Assembly: GCF_016901695.1 (NCBI RefSeq)
Contig: NZ_JACJKS010000002.1
Span: 62,001-126,000, forward strand
DNA length: 64,000 nt
DNA from: Mordavella massiliensis
GTDB taxonomy: Bacteria; Bacillota; Clostridia; Lachnospirales; Lachnospiraceae
Reading direction: 5' to 3'
The stretch's first letter is position 1. Every line of letters starts with the position of its first letter. Position numbers and translations under genes: made by a program. The notes under the pieces were generated by a model. That model did not search any database, was not told the origin of the DNA, and was given only the letters and a program-made list of their open reading frames with translations. This document shows, one piece after another, positions 44,600 to 54,158 of the stretch.

Positions 44600-46279
44600 A
44601 TGTTACAGAATTTGCACGTAAAGAACCTGGCTCTCATCGATGAAGTGGAGATTGATTTCCAAAGAGGGCTGAATATACTGACAGGAGAGACCGGAGCGGG
44701 GAAGTCCATCATCCTCGGTTCGGTCAGTCTTGCTCTCGGGGCGAGATACTCCACGGATATCCTGCGCAAGGGGGCGCAGTACGGGCTGGTGGAACTGACC
44801 TTTACCGTGGAGGATGAAAAGCAGGAGAGACGTCTGAACGAGCTGGACGTTTTCCCGGAAGACGGGACGGTCGTCTTAAGCCGCCGCCTGATGGAGGGGC
44901 GAAGCACGAGCAAGATCAACGGCGAGACCGTGCCCATCGCCCTTCTTAAGGAAGTGGCCGGGGTTCTCATCGACATCCACGGACAGCATGAGCACCAGTC
45001 CCTCCTCTATAAGAAACGCCAGCTGGAGCTTCTGGACACCTTCGCGTCCGATGCGGTCCGGGAGGCGAAGGAGAACGTGCGGGCCTCTTTTGCACAGTAC
45101 CGGAAATGGGCAAAGGAACTGCAGGAGGCTGACAGCGACGAGGCGGAGCGGGCCAAGGAAGCCGCTTTTCTGGCGTTTGAGATCCGGGAGATCGAGGAGG
45201 CAGGCCTGCAGGACGGCGAGGATGAAGAGCTGGAGGAACTGTACCGCCGCATGGTGAACAGCAGGCGGATCGCAGAGGGGGTCCACGAGGCGCATGCATA
45301 TACGAGCGAGGGATCCGGAAGCGCCAGCGACGCCCTGAGCCGGGCGGCCCGCTGCCTGTCCGATGCGGCCGGCCTGGACGAGGGGGCCAGGGCCCTCTAC
45401 GACCAGCTCCTGGAGGTGGACAGCCTGCTCAATGACTTCAACCGGGAGCTGGCCGACTATGAAAAAGGACTGGAATTTTCGGATGAGGAGTATGCCCGGA
45501 CGGAGAGCCGGCTCAATGAGATCAACCGGCTGAAGACGAAGTACGGCCATACGGTGGAGGAGATCCGGGCCTACTGTGAGGAGAAGAAAAGCAGGCTTCT
45601 TGTTCTGGAGGACTATGACCGATATCTGGAGGAGCTGAAGGAGAAATATGAGAAATCCCTGAAGCATCTGGAGATGCATACAAGCACCCTCTCCAGGATC
45701 CGCAGGGAGATGAGCCTTCGCTTTGCAGAGCAGATCACGGAGGGACTGCAGGATCTCAATTTCGCCGACGTGCGGTTTGAGATCAGTTTTTCTGAGCTGC
45801 CGGAGTACACGGCGAACGGCAAGGATGACGCGGCCTACCTGATCTCCATGAACCCGGGAGAGCCGCTGCTGCCGCTCTGCGAGGTGGCTTCGGGGGGCGA
45901 GCTGTCCCGGATCATGCTGGCCATCAAGACAGTGATGGCGGACCGGGACGACATCCCGACCCTTATCTTTGATGAGATCGATGTGGGGATCAGCGGCCGG
46001 ACGGCCCAGAAGGTGTCTGAGAAGATGGCGGTCATCGGCAGGACCCACCAGGTGATCTGCATCACGCACCTGGCCCAGATCGCAGCGCAGGCCGACGCCC
46101 ACTACCTGATCGAGAAGACAGTGGAAGATGGCCGCACCCGCACGGGTATCCGGCAGCTCACAGACGGGGAGTCTGTGGAGGAGCTGGCCCGGATACTGGG
46201 AGGCGCGAAGATCACGGACGCGGTTCTCGAGAACGCGAGGGAGATGAAAGAACTGGCCCGCAGCGGAAGCGGGAAGTAA
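44600..46279 (+). CDS. recN: DNA repair protein RecN
   Basis: A 559-residue SMC-like ATPase: Walker A TGETGAGKSII (~28), IDIHGQHEHQSLL, long coiled coil (~150-390), signature LLPLCEVASGGELSRIML and Walker B IFDEIDVGISGRTA. It acts in double-strand break repair. AGGAGG lies 4 bases before the ATG. It is the last gene of the operon. In B. subtilis spoIVB and spo0A follow recN; here they lie 12 kb farther on. Confidence 0.96.
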   Translation: MLQNLHVKNLALIDEVEIDFQRGLNILTGETGAGKSIILGSVSLALGARYSTDILRKGAQYGLVELTFTVEDEKQERRLNELDVFPEDGTVVLSRRLMEGRSTSKINGETVPIALLKEVAGVLIDIHGQHEHQSLLYKKRQLELLDTFASDAVREAKENVRASFAQYRKWAKELQEADSDEAERAKEAAFLAFEIREIEEAGLQDGEDEELEELYRRMVNSRRIAEGVHEAHAYTSEGSGSASDALSRAARCLSDAAGLDEGARALYDQLLEVDSLLNDFNRELADYEKGLEFSDEEYARTESRLNEINRLKTKYGHTVEEIRAYCEEKKSRLLVLEDYDRYLEELKEKYEKSLKHLEMHTSTLSRIRREMSLRFAEQITEGLQDLNFADVRFEISFSELPEYTANGKDDAAYLISMNPGEPLLPLCEVASGGELSRIMLAIKTVMADRDDIPTLIFDEIDVGISGRTAQKVSEKMAVIGRTHQVICITHLAQIAAQADAHYLIEKTVEDGRTRTGIRQLTDGESVEELARILGGAKITDAVLENAREMKELARSGSGK

Positions 46280-46296
46280 AATGATATTCCGGCAAA

Positions 46297-46415
46297 GGAA
46301 AACGCCCATCCGCTCTGCCAAGCAAGGTGGGCGTTCGCGTCATTCAAGACGCACATAACACTTTAGCTTAAGAGCTGCCACATCGGTTTTGATCCGATAT
46401 GCAATGCTTCTTTTC
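46297..46415 (-). ncRNA. Candidate small RNA downstream of gltD
   Basis: A promoter-to-terminator unit of ~119 nt on the minus strand without coding capacity. From 5': a stem CATATCGG / CCGATGTG with loop ATCAAAA, a small GCT/AGC hairpin, GCGTC-TTGAAT-GACGC, then the terminator helix AACGCCCA (46328-46335, read on the minus strand) / TGGGCGTT (46301-46308) followed by TTTTCC. It begins ~87 bases beyond the gltD stop and is convergent with recN. I do not recognise it as tRNA, SRP RNA, tmRNA or RNase P RNA; 6S RNA is normally longer. Confidence 0.6.
46299..46335 (-). terminator. Terminator of the small RNA (and possibly of gltD)
   Basis: Eight-bp AACGCCCA/TGGGCGTT stem with a partly structured 19-base loop, followed on the minus strand by TTTT. 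On the plus strand no T-run follows it, so it is not a good recN terminator. Confidence 0.7.
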
Positions 46416-46421
46416 ATCCTC

Positions 46422-46450
46422 AGTATAGTAAGAAAAATATCTTTTGTCAA
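46422..46450 (-). promoter_or_regulatory. Promoter of the small RNA
   Basis: Minus strand: TTGACA (46445-46450), 17-base spacer, TATACT (46422-46427), close to consensus; start predicted near 46415. Confidence 0.8.
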
Positions 46451-46501
46451 TGTGCTTATGGAAACATTTTTTGAATAGCTATGATTTTCTGCCCAGACAG
46501 C

Positions 46502-47956
46502 TTACATATTCGTATACCCCATCAGGTACTCGTCCACTTCTCTGGCGCACTCCCGGCCTTCCGCGATGGCCCAGACGACGAGGGACTGACCTCTGTGCAT
46601 ATCCCCTGCGGCGAACACCTTCTCTGTGTTTGTCCTGTAGGAGGAGGGGGCAGTGGCGGCCACGCCTCTTGGCGTAAGGTCAAGCTGGAAGGCGTCTGAC
46701 ACGTAGGACTCACATCCGGTAAAGCCTGCCGCGATGAGGAGCAGGTCTGCCTCCAGTATCTCTTCACTTCCCTCTACCTCTGTCATTTTCCCGTCCTTGA
46801 AGGCGAGCTTCACCGTTTTCACTCCTGTGAGCTGGTTTTTGTCGTCTGTCAGGAACTCCTTGATGGTCGTCTCGTAGATCCGGGGATCGTGGCCAAAGCA
46901 GTAGATGGCCTCCTCCTGCCCGTAATCGGTCTTGCAGATTTTGGGCCACTCCGGCCAGGGATTGGATGGGGTGCGCTCATCCGGGGCCTTGGGCATCATC
47001 TCGATCTGTGTGACAGAGGCGCAGCCCTGGCGGATGCAGGTTCCCACGCAGTCGTTGCCGGTGTCTCCACCGCCCACGATGATGACCTTTTTGCCCTTTG
47101 CAGACACCCAGGGAGTGCCGTCCAGCAGGTGCTTTGTGGCCCTTGTGAGGAAGTCCACGGCAAAGTAGATGCCCTCCGCCTGACGGCCCTCACCGTTTAG
47201 GTCCCTGGCTCTCTTGGAGCCGCAGCACAGGACCACAGCGTCGTACTCCTCCAGCAGCTTCTGTGCCGGGATGTCGGCGCCGATGTTGGCTCCGGTCACG
47301 AACTCTATGCCCTCCGCAGTCATAAGATCCACCCGGCGCTGCACGATGGATTTGTCCAGCTTCATGTTGGGGATGCCGTACATGAGGAGCCCTCCCACAC
47401 GGTCCTCCCTCTCAAAGACAGTCACATGATGGCCTCTCTGGCCCAGCTGGTCGGCGGCTGCCAGGCCGGCGGGACCGGACCCAACCACGGCCACCTTCTT
47501 GTCCGTGCGCACCGCCGGGATGCGGGGCTTCATATTTCCCTCGGCAAAACCTGTCTCTATAATGAAGAGCTCATTGTCGCGGATGGTGACCGGATCGTCG
47601 TTCATGCCGCACACACAGGCCTTTTCGCACAGAGCCGGGCAGACTCTCCCGGTAAATTCCGGGAAGCTGCTGGTCTTGCGCAGGCGGGAGAGCGCCTGGG
47701 AGTAATTCCCGTGAAACACCTCGTCGTTCCACTCCGGGATCAGATTGTGGAGCGGACAGCCTGTCACCATGCCTTTCAGCTGCAGTGCAGACTGGCAGAA
47801 GGGAACGCCGCAGTTCATGCAGCGTGCCCCCTGGAGCCTTCTTTCCTCAGGGGAAAGAGGGGGATGAAATTCATTGAAATTCTTGATGCGCTCCTCCGGA
47901 GCACAGGATGAATTATCCATTCTTTTATATTCTAAAAAACCAGTTGGTTTTCCCAT
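46502..47956 (-). CDS. gltD: Glutamate synthase small (beta) subunit
   Basis: A 484-residue iron-sulfur flavoprotein: N-terminal Cys-rich region (CMNCGVPFC, CPLHNLIPEWND, CPALCEKACVCG), FAD fold VVGSGPAGLAAADQL (~150) and NADPH fold IVGGGDTGND (~290), closed by FAAGDMHRGQSLVVWAI. It feeds NADPH electrons to GltB for glutamate synthesis. It follows gltB by 21 bases in the same operon. Confidence 0.96.
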   Translation of the reverse strand: MGKPTGFLEYKRMDNSSCAPEERIKNFNEFHPPLSPEERRLQGARCMNCGVPFCQSALQLKGMVTGCPLHNLIPEWNDEVFHGNYSQALSRLRKTSSFPEFTGRVCPALCEKACVCGMNDDPVTIRDNELFIIETGFAEGNMKPRIPAVRTDKKVAVVGSGPAGLAAADQLGQRGHHVTVFEREDRVGGLLMYGIPNMKLDKSIVQRRVDLMTAEGIEFVTGANIGADIPAQKLLEEYDAVVLCCGSKRARDLNGEGRQAEGIYFAVDFLTRATKHLLDGTPWVSAKGKKVIIVGGGDTGNDCVGTCIRQGCASVTQIEMMPKAPDERTPSNPWPEWPKICKTDYGQEEAIYCFGHDPRIYETTIKEFLTDDKNQLTGVKTVKLAFKDGKMTEVEGSEEILEADLLLIAAGFTGCESYVSDAFQLDLTPRGVAATAPSSYRTNTEKVFAAGDMHRGQSLVVWAIAEGRECAREVDEYLMGYTNM

Positions 47957-47977
47957 AGTCAGTCTTCCTCCTTTGGA

Positions 47978-50900
47978 CTATTTCTGGATCTCGTAAAATG
48001 CTTCCAGCGCCGCGTCTTCGTGGGAGAGACCCTTCTCCTCGTACTTGCTGATGGCGTGGAGCATGCGCTGGTAATCGTTGGGAAGGATCTTCTTAAATCC
48101 CGGCAGGTAGTCTCCGAAATGCTCAAGGATATCCTTTGCCAGAGCGGAAGAGGTCTCCTTCTCGTAGTCCTTCAGTATATTTTTCAGCTCGGCGATGTCG
48201 TGCTTTTCTGTCACCTCAGACATGGTCACCATATCCTTGTTCAGCTTTTTGTAGAGCTGATGATCCATATCCAGCACGTAGGCTGTGCCGCCGCTCATGC
48301 CCGCGGCAAAGTTTTTGCCGGTCTTTCCAAGGATGACCGCGCAGCCTCCCGTCATGTACTCCAGACCGTGGTCGCCGCAGCCCTCGGCCACCGCTGTGGC
48401 ACCGGAGTTGCGGACGCAGAAGCGCTCGCCGGCCACGCCGCAGACATAGGCCTTTCCTGATGTGGCGCCGTAGAGGGCCACGTTTCCGATTATGATGTTC
48501 TCGGAGGCCTTAAAAGTGCTGTGTCTGGACGGATACACGATCAGCTTTCCGCCTGACAGGCCCTTGCCGAAGTAGTCGTTGGCGTCTCCCTCCAGCGTCA
48601 TGGTCAGACCCTTGGGGATAAAGGCGCCGAAGGACTGTCCGCCGCCTCCGGTGCAGTGTACCTTGAAGGTGTCATCCTTGAGCGTATCCTTGAAGGCAGC
48701 CGTGATCTCGGATCCCAGGATGGTTCCGACAGAGCGGTTCACGCTGTTTACCCGGATGCTCTCACTGTGTTTCCTGCCAGTCTTCAGCGCCTTCTCAAAG
48801 CGGGGCAGAAGAATGGCCTCGTCCACGGTCTTCTCCAGCTCAAAGTCAAAGACATCCTCCGGGTTGAAGTGAACTGCGCTGCCCTCCGGGGAGGAGCAGA
48901 GGATCCTTGAGAGGTCTACCTTTTTCGCTCTCGGGATCGTACAGTTCTCCCTCACCTTCAGACATTCCGTGTGTCCCACCATCTCAGAGAGAGTGCGGAA
49001 GCCAAGCTTTGCCATGATCTCCCGCAGCTCCTGGGCAATGAAGAGCATGAAGTTCATGACATACTCCGGTTTGCCCTTGAAGCGCTTGCGCAGGCACTCG
49101 TTTTGGGTGGCAACGCCCACAGGGCAGGTGTCCAGATTGCAGACACGCATCATCATGCAGCCCATGGTCACAAGGGGAGCAGTGGCAAAGCCGAACTCCT
49201 CAGCGCCAAGCAGGGCGGCAATGGCCACATCCCGGCCGCTCATGAGCTTGCCGTCTGTCTCGATGACTACACGGCTCCTCAAGTGGTTCTGGATCAGCGT
49301 CTGGTGTGTCTCCGCAAGGCCCAGCTCCCAGGGAAGTCCCGCGTGATGGATGGAGCTCTGGGGCGCAGCTCCTGTACCTCCGTCGTAGCCGGAGATGAGC
49401 ACAACCTGGGCGCCTGCCTTGGCCACGCCGGAGGCGATGGTGCCGACGCCTGCCTCGGACACCAGTTTGACAGCGATCCGGGCCTTTCTGTTGGCGTTCT
49501 TCAGGTCGTAGATGAGCTGCGCCAGATCCTCGATGGAGTAGATATCGTGGTGAGGCGGAGGGGAGATCAGGGACACGCCTGGGGTAGAGTAGCGGGTCTT
49601 TGCGATCCAGGGGTATACCTTCTTACCGGGCAGATGTCCGCCTTCTCCGGGCTTTGCGCCCTGGGCCATTTTGATCTGGATCTCCTTTGCGCTCACCAGG
49701 TACTCGCTTGTGACGCCAAAGCGGCCGGAGGCCACCTGCTTGATGGCGCTGTTTTTCTCCGTTCCAAGGCGCTCCGGCTTCTCGCCGCCCTCGCCTGAGT
49801 TGGACTTGCCGCCCAGCCGGTTCATGGCAATGGCCATGCACTCGTGGGCCTCCTCGGAGATGGAGCCGTAGGACATGGCCCCTGTCTTAAAGTGCTTGAC
49901 AATCTCAGAGGCGGGCTCCACCTCGTCGATGGGGATGCCCCCGTCCTCCGGGAACTGGAAGGCCAGAAGACCCCGCAGGGTGTGGGGACGGGTCTCGTCG
50001 TCCACCATGGCCGTATATTCCTTAAACCTGTCATAGTCGCCGTTCTGTGTGGCCTGCTGGAGGGCGATGATGGTGGCGGGATTGTAGAGGTGGTCCTCCT
50101 TGTCCTCGCCGCTTCTCAGCCTGTGGAAGCCGGTGCTGTCCAGCGTGGTATCCACGCCCAGGTCCAGCGGATCAAAGGCCTTGTTGTGGCGGGCGATCAC
50201 GTCGTCATTGATGTCCTTCATGCTGATGCCGCCCACCCGGCTGACAGTGTTGGTAAAGTATTTGTCTATGACTTCCCTGCTGATGCCCACAGCCTCGAAG
50301 ATCTGGGCGGACTGGTAGGACTGGAGGGTGGAAATGCCCATCTTGGCCGCGATCTTTACAATGCCGTGGAGCACAGCCTCGTTGTAGTCGTGGATAGCTG
50401 TGTGGTAGTCCTTGTCCAGGATGCCCTTGTCGATGAGCTCCGCAATGCACTCGTGGGCCAGATAGGGGTTGACAGCCCGGGCGCCGTAGCCCAGGATGGC
50501 GGCGAACTGGTGCACGTCTCTTGGCTCGCCGCTCTCCAGGATGATGGAGACAGCGGTCCTCTTCTTTGTCCGGATCAGGTGCTGCTCCATGGCGGAGACA
50601 GCCAGGAGAGAGGGGATGGCCACATGGTTCTCATCCACGCCCCGGTCGGAGAGGATGATGATGTTGGCTCCCTTTGTGTAGGCCCGGTCGCAGCTCACAA
50701 AGAGCTGATCCAGCGCCTTCTCCAGGGACGTGTTCTTGAAATAGAGCAGGGATACTACCGCACTCTTAAATCCGGGCCGGTCCAGGGACTTGATCTTCAT
50801 CATGTCCACGCCGGTGAGGATGGGGTTCTTCACCTCCAGCACCGTACAGTTGCCGCTCTCCTCCTCCAGCAGGTTTCCGTCTGAGCCGATGTACACGGTG

Positions 50901-52498
50901 GTGTCTGTGACGATCTCCTCCCGGAGCGAGTCAATGGGCGGGTTGGTCACCTGGGCAAAGAGCTGTTTGAAATAGTGGGAGAGAGGCGGATGCTTCTCGG
51001 ACAGCACAGCCAGGGGAATGTCGGTTCCCATGGAGGCCGTGGCCTCGGACCCGTTTGTCGCCATGGGAAGGAGCACATCCTTCACATCCTCGTAGGTGTA
51101 GCCGAAGACCTTGTAGAGCTGATCCCTTCTCACCTGACTGTGGACCGGCACCTTCTTGTTGGGGACCGGGATGTCCTTTAAGTAGAGCAGGTTCAGGTCC
51201 AGCCACTCGCCGTAGGGCTGGCGGGTGGAGTAGTACTCCTTGCACTCCTCGTCAGAGATGAGTTTTTGCTTCTTCGTGTCCACGAGGAGGATCTTTCCCG
51301 GCTGCAGCCTGGATTTCTCCACCACGTGCTCCGCCGGGAGATCCAGCACGCCCACCTCGGAGGAGAGGATGAGGTGCCGGTCGTCTGTGATGTAGTACCT
51401 GGAGGGACGAAGTCCGTTCCGGTCCAGCACAGCGCCCAGGATATCTCCGTCTGAGAAGAGGATGGCCGCAGGGCCGTCCCAGGGCTCCATCATGGTGGCG
51501 TAGTAGTGGTAGAAATCTTTTTTCTTCTCATCCATGTACCGGTCATGCCTCCAGGGCTCCGGGATGGTGATCATGACGGCCAGGGGAAGGTCCATACCGT
51601 TCATGTAGAGGAACTCCAGGGTGTTGTCCAGCATGGCGGAGTCAGAGCCGCTGCTGCCGATGACCGGGAGTACCTTGTCGATGTCGTCTGAGATGACAGA
51701 AGAGTGCATGGTCTCCTCCCTGGCCAGCATGCGGTCCGCGTTGCCCCGGATGGTGTTGATCTCCCCGTTGTGGAGGATCAGGCGGTTGGGGTGAGCCCTC
51801 TCCCAGCTGGGTGTCGTGTTGGTGGAGAAGCGGGAGTGGACCATGGCGATGGCCGTGCGATAGTCCGTATCCTGCAGGTCGTCGTAGAACCGGCGGAGCT
51901 GTCCCACAAGGAACATGCCCTTGTACACGATGGTGCGGGAGGAGAGGGAGGCCACGTAGGTGTCCTCGCAGCTCTGCTCGAACTCTCTTCTGGCGATGTA
52001 GAGACGGCGGTCAAAGTCGATGCCCTTCGGGCAGTCCGCCGGCCTCTCCACAAAGCACTGCATGATGTAGGGCATGCGCTCTCTGGCGTAGTCGCCCAGT
52101 ATCTCCGGGTGGACCGGCACATTTCTCCAGCCCAGGAGCTTAAGGCCCCCCTTCTCCAGGATGACCTCAAACATTTTGCGGGAGAAATTCCTCTTCAGCG
52201 TGTCCTGGGGGAAGAAGAACATGCCCACGCCGTAGTCCCGCTCGTCTCCCAGAGTGATGCCGATCTGTGCGGCTGCCTTGGAAAAAAAAGAGTGGGAAAT
52301 CTGCGTCAGGATTCCCACTCCGTCACCAACCTGTCCAGTAGCGTCTTTGCCTGCGCGGTGTTCCAGTTTTTCTACGATCGTAAGGGCGTCGTCCAGAATT
52401 TTGTATTCCTTTACGCCGTCGATACTGACAACAGCTCCGATGCCGCAGGCATCGTGCTCAAAACTGCTCTGATATAAATTTTGATTTTCCTGGTTCAT
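47978..52498 (-). CDS. gltB: Glutamate synthase large (alpha) subunit
   Basis: A 1506-residue protein. The class II glutamine amidotransferase nucleophile is Cys in HDACGIGAVVS (~18); a short propeptide precedes it. Central and FMN-binding synthase domains follow (PPHHDIYSIEDLAQLIYDLK, SGYDGGTGAAP), the 3Fe-4S cysteines are in CNLDTCPVGVATQNEC, and the C-terminal beta-helix has GGAYVLD-like glycine-rich repeats. It converts glutamine plus 2-oxoglutarate to two glutamates. The ATG at 52498 has AAAGGAG upstream; a longer frame would overlap the asnB end. Confidence 0.96.
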   Translation of the reverse strand: MNQENQNLYQSSFEHDACGIGAVVSIDGVKEYKILDDALTIVEKLEHRAGKDATGQVGDGVGILTQISHSFFSKAAAQIGITLGDERDYGVGMFFFPQDTLKRNFSRKMFEVILEKGGLKLLGWRNVPVHPEILGDYARERMPYIMQCFVERPADCPKGIDFDRRLYIARREFEQSCEDTYVASLSSRTIVYKGMFLVGQLRRFYDDLQDTDYRTAIAMVHSRFSTNTTPSWERAHPNRLILHNGEINTIRGNADRMLAREETMHSSVISDDIDKVLPVIGSSGSDSAMLDNTLEFLYMNGMDLPLAVMITIPEPWRHDRYMDEKKKDFYHYYATMMEPWDGPAAILFSDGDILGAVLDRNGLRPSRYYITDDRHLILSSEVGVLDLPAEHVVEKSRLQPGKILLVDTKKQKLISDEECKEYYSTRQPYGEWLDLNLLYLKDIPVPNKKVPVHSQVRRDQLYKVFGYTYEDVKDVLLPMATNGSEATASMGTDIPLAVLSEKHPPLSHYFKQLFAQVTNPPIDSLREEIVTDTTVYIGSDGNLLEEESGNCTVLEVKNPILTGVDMMKIKSLDRPGFKSAVVSLLYFKNTSLEKALDQLFVSCDRAYTKGANIIILSDRGVDENHVAIPSLLAVSAMEQHLIRTKKRTAVSIILESGEPRDVHQFAAILGYGARAVNPYLAHECIAELIDKGILDKDYHTAIHDYNEAVLHGIVKIAAKMGISTLQSYQSAQIFEAVGISREVIDKYFTNTVSRVGGISMKDINDDVIARHNKAFDPLDLGVDTTLDSTGFHRLRSGEDKEDHLYNPATIIALQQATQNGDYDRFKEYTAMVDDETRPHTLRGLLAFQFPEDGGIPIDEVEPASEIVKHFKTGAMSYGSISEEAHECMAIAMNRLGGKSNSGEGGEKPERLGTEKNSAIKQVASGRFGVTSEYLVSAKEIQIKMAQGAKPGEGGHLPGKKVYPWIAKTRYSTPGVSLISPPPHHDIYSIEDLAQLIYDLKNANRKARIAVKLVSEAGVGTIASGVAKAGAQVVLISGYDGGTGAAPQSSIHHAGLPWELGLAETHQTLIQNHLRSRVVIETDGKLMSGRDVAIAALLGAEEFGFATAPLVTMGCMMMRVCNLDTCPVGVATQNECLRKRFKGKPEYVMNFMLFIAQELREIMAKLGFRTLSEMVGHTECLKVRENCTIPRAKKVDLSRILCSSPEGSAVHFNPEDVFDFELEKTVDEAILLPRFEKALKTGRKHSESIRVNSVNRSVGTILGSEITAAFKDTLKDDTFKVHCTGGGGQSFGAFIPKGLTMTLEGDANDYFGKGLSGGKLIVYPSRHSTFKASENIIIGNVALYGATSGKAYVCGVAGERFCVRNSGATAVAEGCGDHGLEYMTGGCAVILGKTGKNFAAGMSGGTAYVLDMDHQLYKKLNKDMVTMSEVTEKHDIAELKNILKDYEKETSSALAKDILEHFGDYLPGFKKILPNDYQRMLHAISKYEEKGLSHEDAALEAFYEIQK

Positions 52499-52532
52499 AT
52501 AGAAAACTCCTTTCGTGTTGCGGCGCTTTTGT

Positions 52533-54113
52533 CTAAACGCCGCTTGCTCCGTAGTTGGAGAGTACTCTTGCGGAAGGATCATCCACATCGCAGCCTTCCC
52601 ACTCTTTGTTGGGCATCCAGAAGTCCACGATCATCTCAGACTGTCCGGGATAGTACTTCTCAAAGATCTCCCGGTACAGGAGGGACTCCTTTGTGAAGGG
52701 AGCTGCATGTGAATATTGTTTCCGTTTTTCTTCAAATTCTTCATCGGAATAGCAGCCCTCTGCGTATTCCTTCAGATAATCCACCATGGAGTGGCCCACT
52801 GCGTCGGAGAAGGCGGCCTTCTCACGCATCAGGATGTCGTGGGGGAGATAGTCTCCCTCAAAGGCATGGCGGAGAAGATATTTTCCTTTGTTGTAGATGT
52901 TCATCTTCTTTGCCGGGTCCACGCTCATGACGTAGGATACAAAATCCAGGTCGCCGAAGGGTACCCGGGCCTCCATGGAGTTCACGCTGATGCACCGGTC
53001 AGCCCGGAGTACATCGTACATGTGGAGCTCGTGGACTCTCTTGACAGACTCTTTTTGGAAGGCCTCCGGTGAGGGGGCGAAGTCTGTATATTTGTAGCCG
53101 AAGAGCTCGTCTGAGATCTCGCCTGTCATGAGGACCCGCACATCTGTCTTCTCGTGGATGGCCCTGCAGAGAAGGTACATGCCCATGGAAGCGCGGATGG
53201 TAGTGATGTCAAATGTGCCGAGAGCTTTGATGACATCCGGCAGGGCATGAAGCACATCCTCCTTTGTGATGATGACCTCTGTGTGGTCGCTGCCGATATA
53301 GTCCGCCACTTCCTTTGCGTACTTTAAGTCAATGGCGTCCTCACTCATGCCGATGGCAAAAGTGCGGATGGGGCGGCCAAGGATGCGGGCTGACACAGCG
53401 CACACGAGAGAGGAGTCCAGGCCTCCGCTTAAGAGGAAGCCAAGGGGAGCGTCCGCGTCCAGTCTCTTGCGGATGCCTTCCACCAGCTTGTCGTGGATGT
53501 TCCTGCAGACCTCCTCCGTGTCATCCGTACAGACAGAGGAAACCGCAGTGATATCGCGGTAGCAGATGAATTCGCCGTCCTTATAGTAATGTCCGGGCGG
53601 GAAGGGCATGATCTTATCGGTCAGTCCCACCAGGTTCTTGGCCTCGCTTGCGAAAATAGCGGCGCCGTCTTTGTCATAGCCATAGTAGAGAGGGCGGATC
53701 CCGATGGGGTCCCTTGCCGCTATGTATGATCTCGTGTCGCCGTCAAAGAGGATGAGAGCGTACTCTGCATCCAGCATGCCAAACATGTCTGTCCCGTATT
53801 CCTTGTAGAGGGGGAGAAGGATTTCGCAGTCGCTGTCACTCTTAAAGGTATAGCCTTTCTCCTCCAGCTTTTTTTTCATTTTTCTGAAGCCATATATTTC
53901 TCCGTTGCATACAAGGGTATGACCGCAAAGGGAGAAGGGCTGCATCCCTTCTCCTGTAAGTCCCATGATCGCAAGTCTGTGAAAACCGAGAAGGCCGAAG
54001 CCGGTATCGATGATCCGGCTGTCGTCCGGTCCTCTCGAGATGGTGCGGTCAAATCCCTCCTTGAATAGATCGTGATCGGCACTGGGTGAACAGTACCCCA
54101 TGATTGAACACAT
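52533..54113 (-). CDS. asnB: Asparagine synthase (glutamine-hydrolysing)
   Basis: A 526-residue AsnB: Cys2 glutaminase nucleophile (MCSIMGY), glutaminase motifs RLAIMG, CNGEIYG, and C-terminal ATP-pyrophosphatase motif LLSGGLDSSLV (~238). It makes asparagine from aspartate with glutamine nitrogen. GGAGGTAAC lies upstream of the ATG. It is the second gene of the glnA-asnB-gltBD operon, 45 bases after glnA and 34 bases before gltB. Confidence 0.95.
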   Translation of the reverse strand: MCSIMGYCSPSADHDLFKEGFDRTISRGPDDSRIIDTGFGLLGFHRLAIMGLTGEGMQPFSLCGHTLVCNGEIYGFRKMKKKLEEKGYTFKSDSDCEILLPLYKEYGTDMFGMLDAEYALILFDGDTRSYIAARDPIGIRPLYYGYDKDGAAIFASEAKNLVGLTDKIMPFPPGHYYKDGEFICYRDITAVSSVCTDDTEEVCRNIHDKLVEGIRKRLDADAPLGFLLSGGLDSSLVCAVSARILGRPIRTFAIGMSEDAIDLKYAKEVADYIGSDHTEVIITKEDVLHALPDVIKALGTFDITTIRASMGMYLLCRAIHEKTDVRVLMTGEISDELFGYKYTDFAPSPEAFQKESVKRVHELHMYDVLRADRCISVNSMEARVPFGDLDFVSYVMSVDPAKKMNIYNKGKYLLRHAFEGDYLPHDILMREKAAFSDAVGHSMVDYLKEYAEGCYSDEEFEEKRKQYSHAAPFTKESLLYREIFEKYYPGQSEMIVDFWMPNKEWEGCDVDDPSARVLSNYGASGV

Positions 54114-54158
54114 AGATGTTACCTCCGGGATTTGATTTTTATAAATCAGGCGCTCTGC

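Noticed and set aside
46301-46335. Hairpin read as a recN terminator.
   Set aside because: On the plus strand it is followed by CGCGTCATTC, not Ts; the T-run is on the minus strand.
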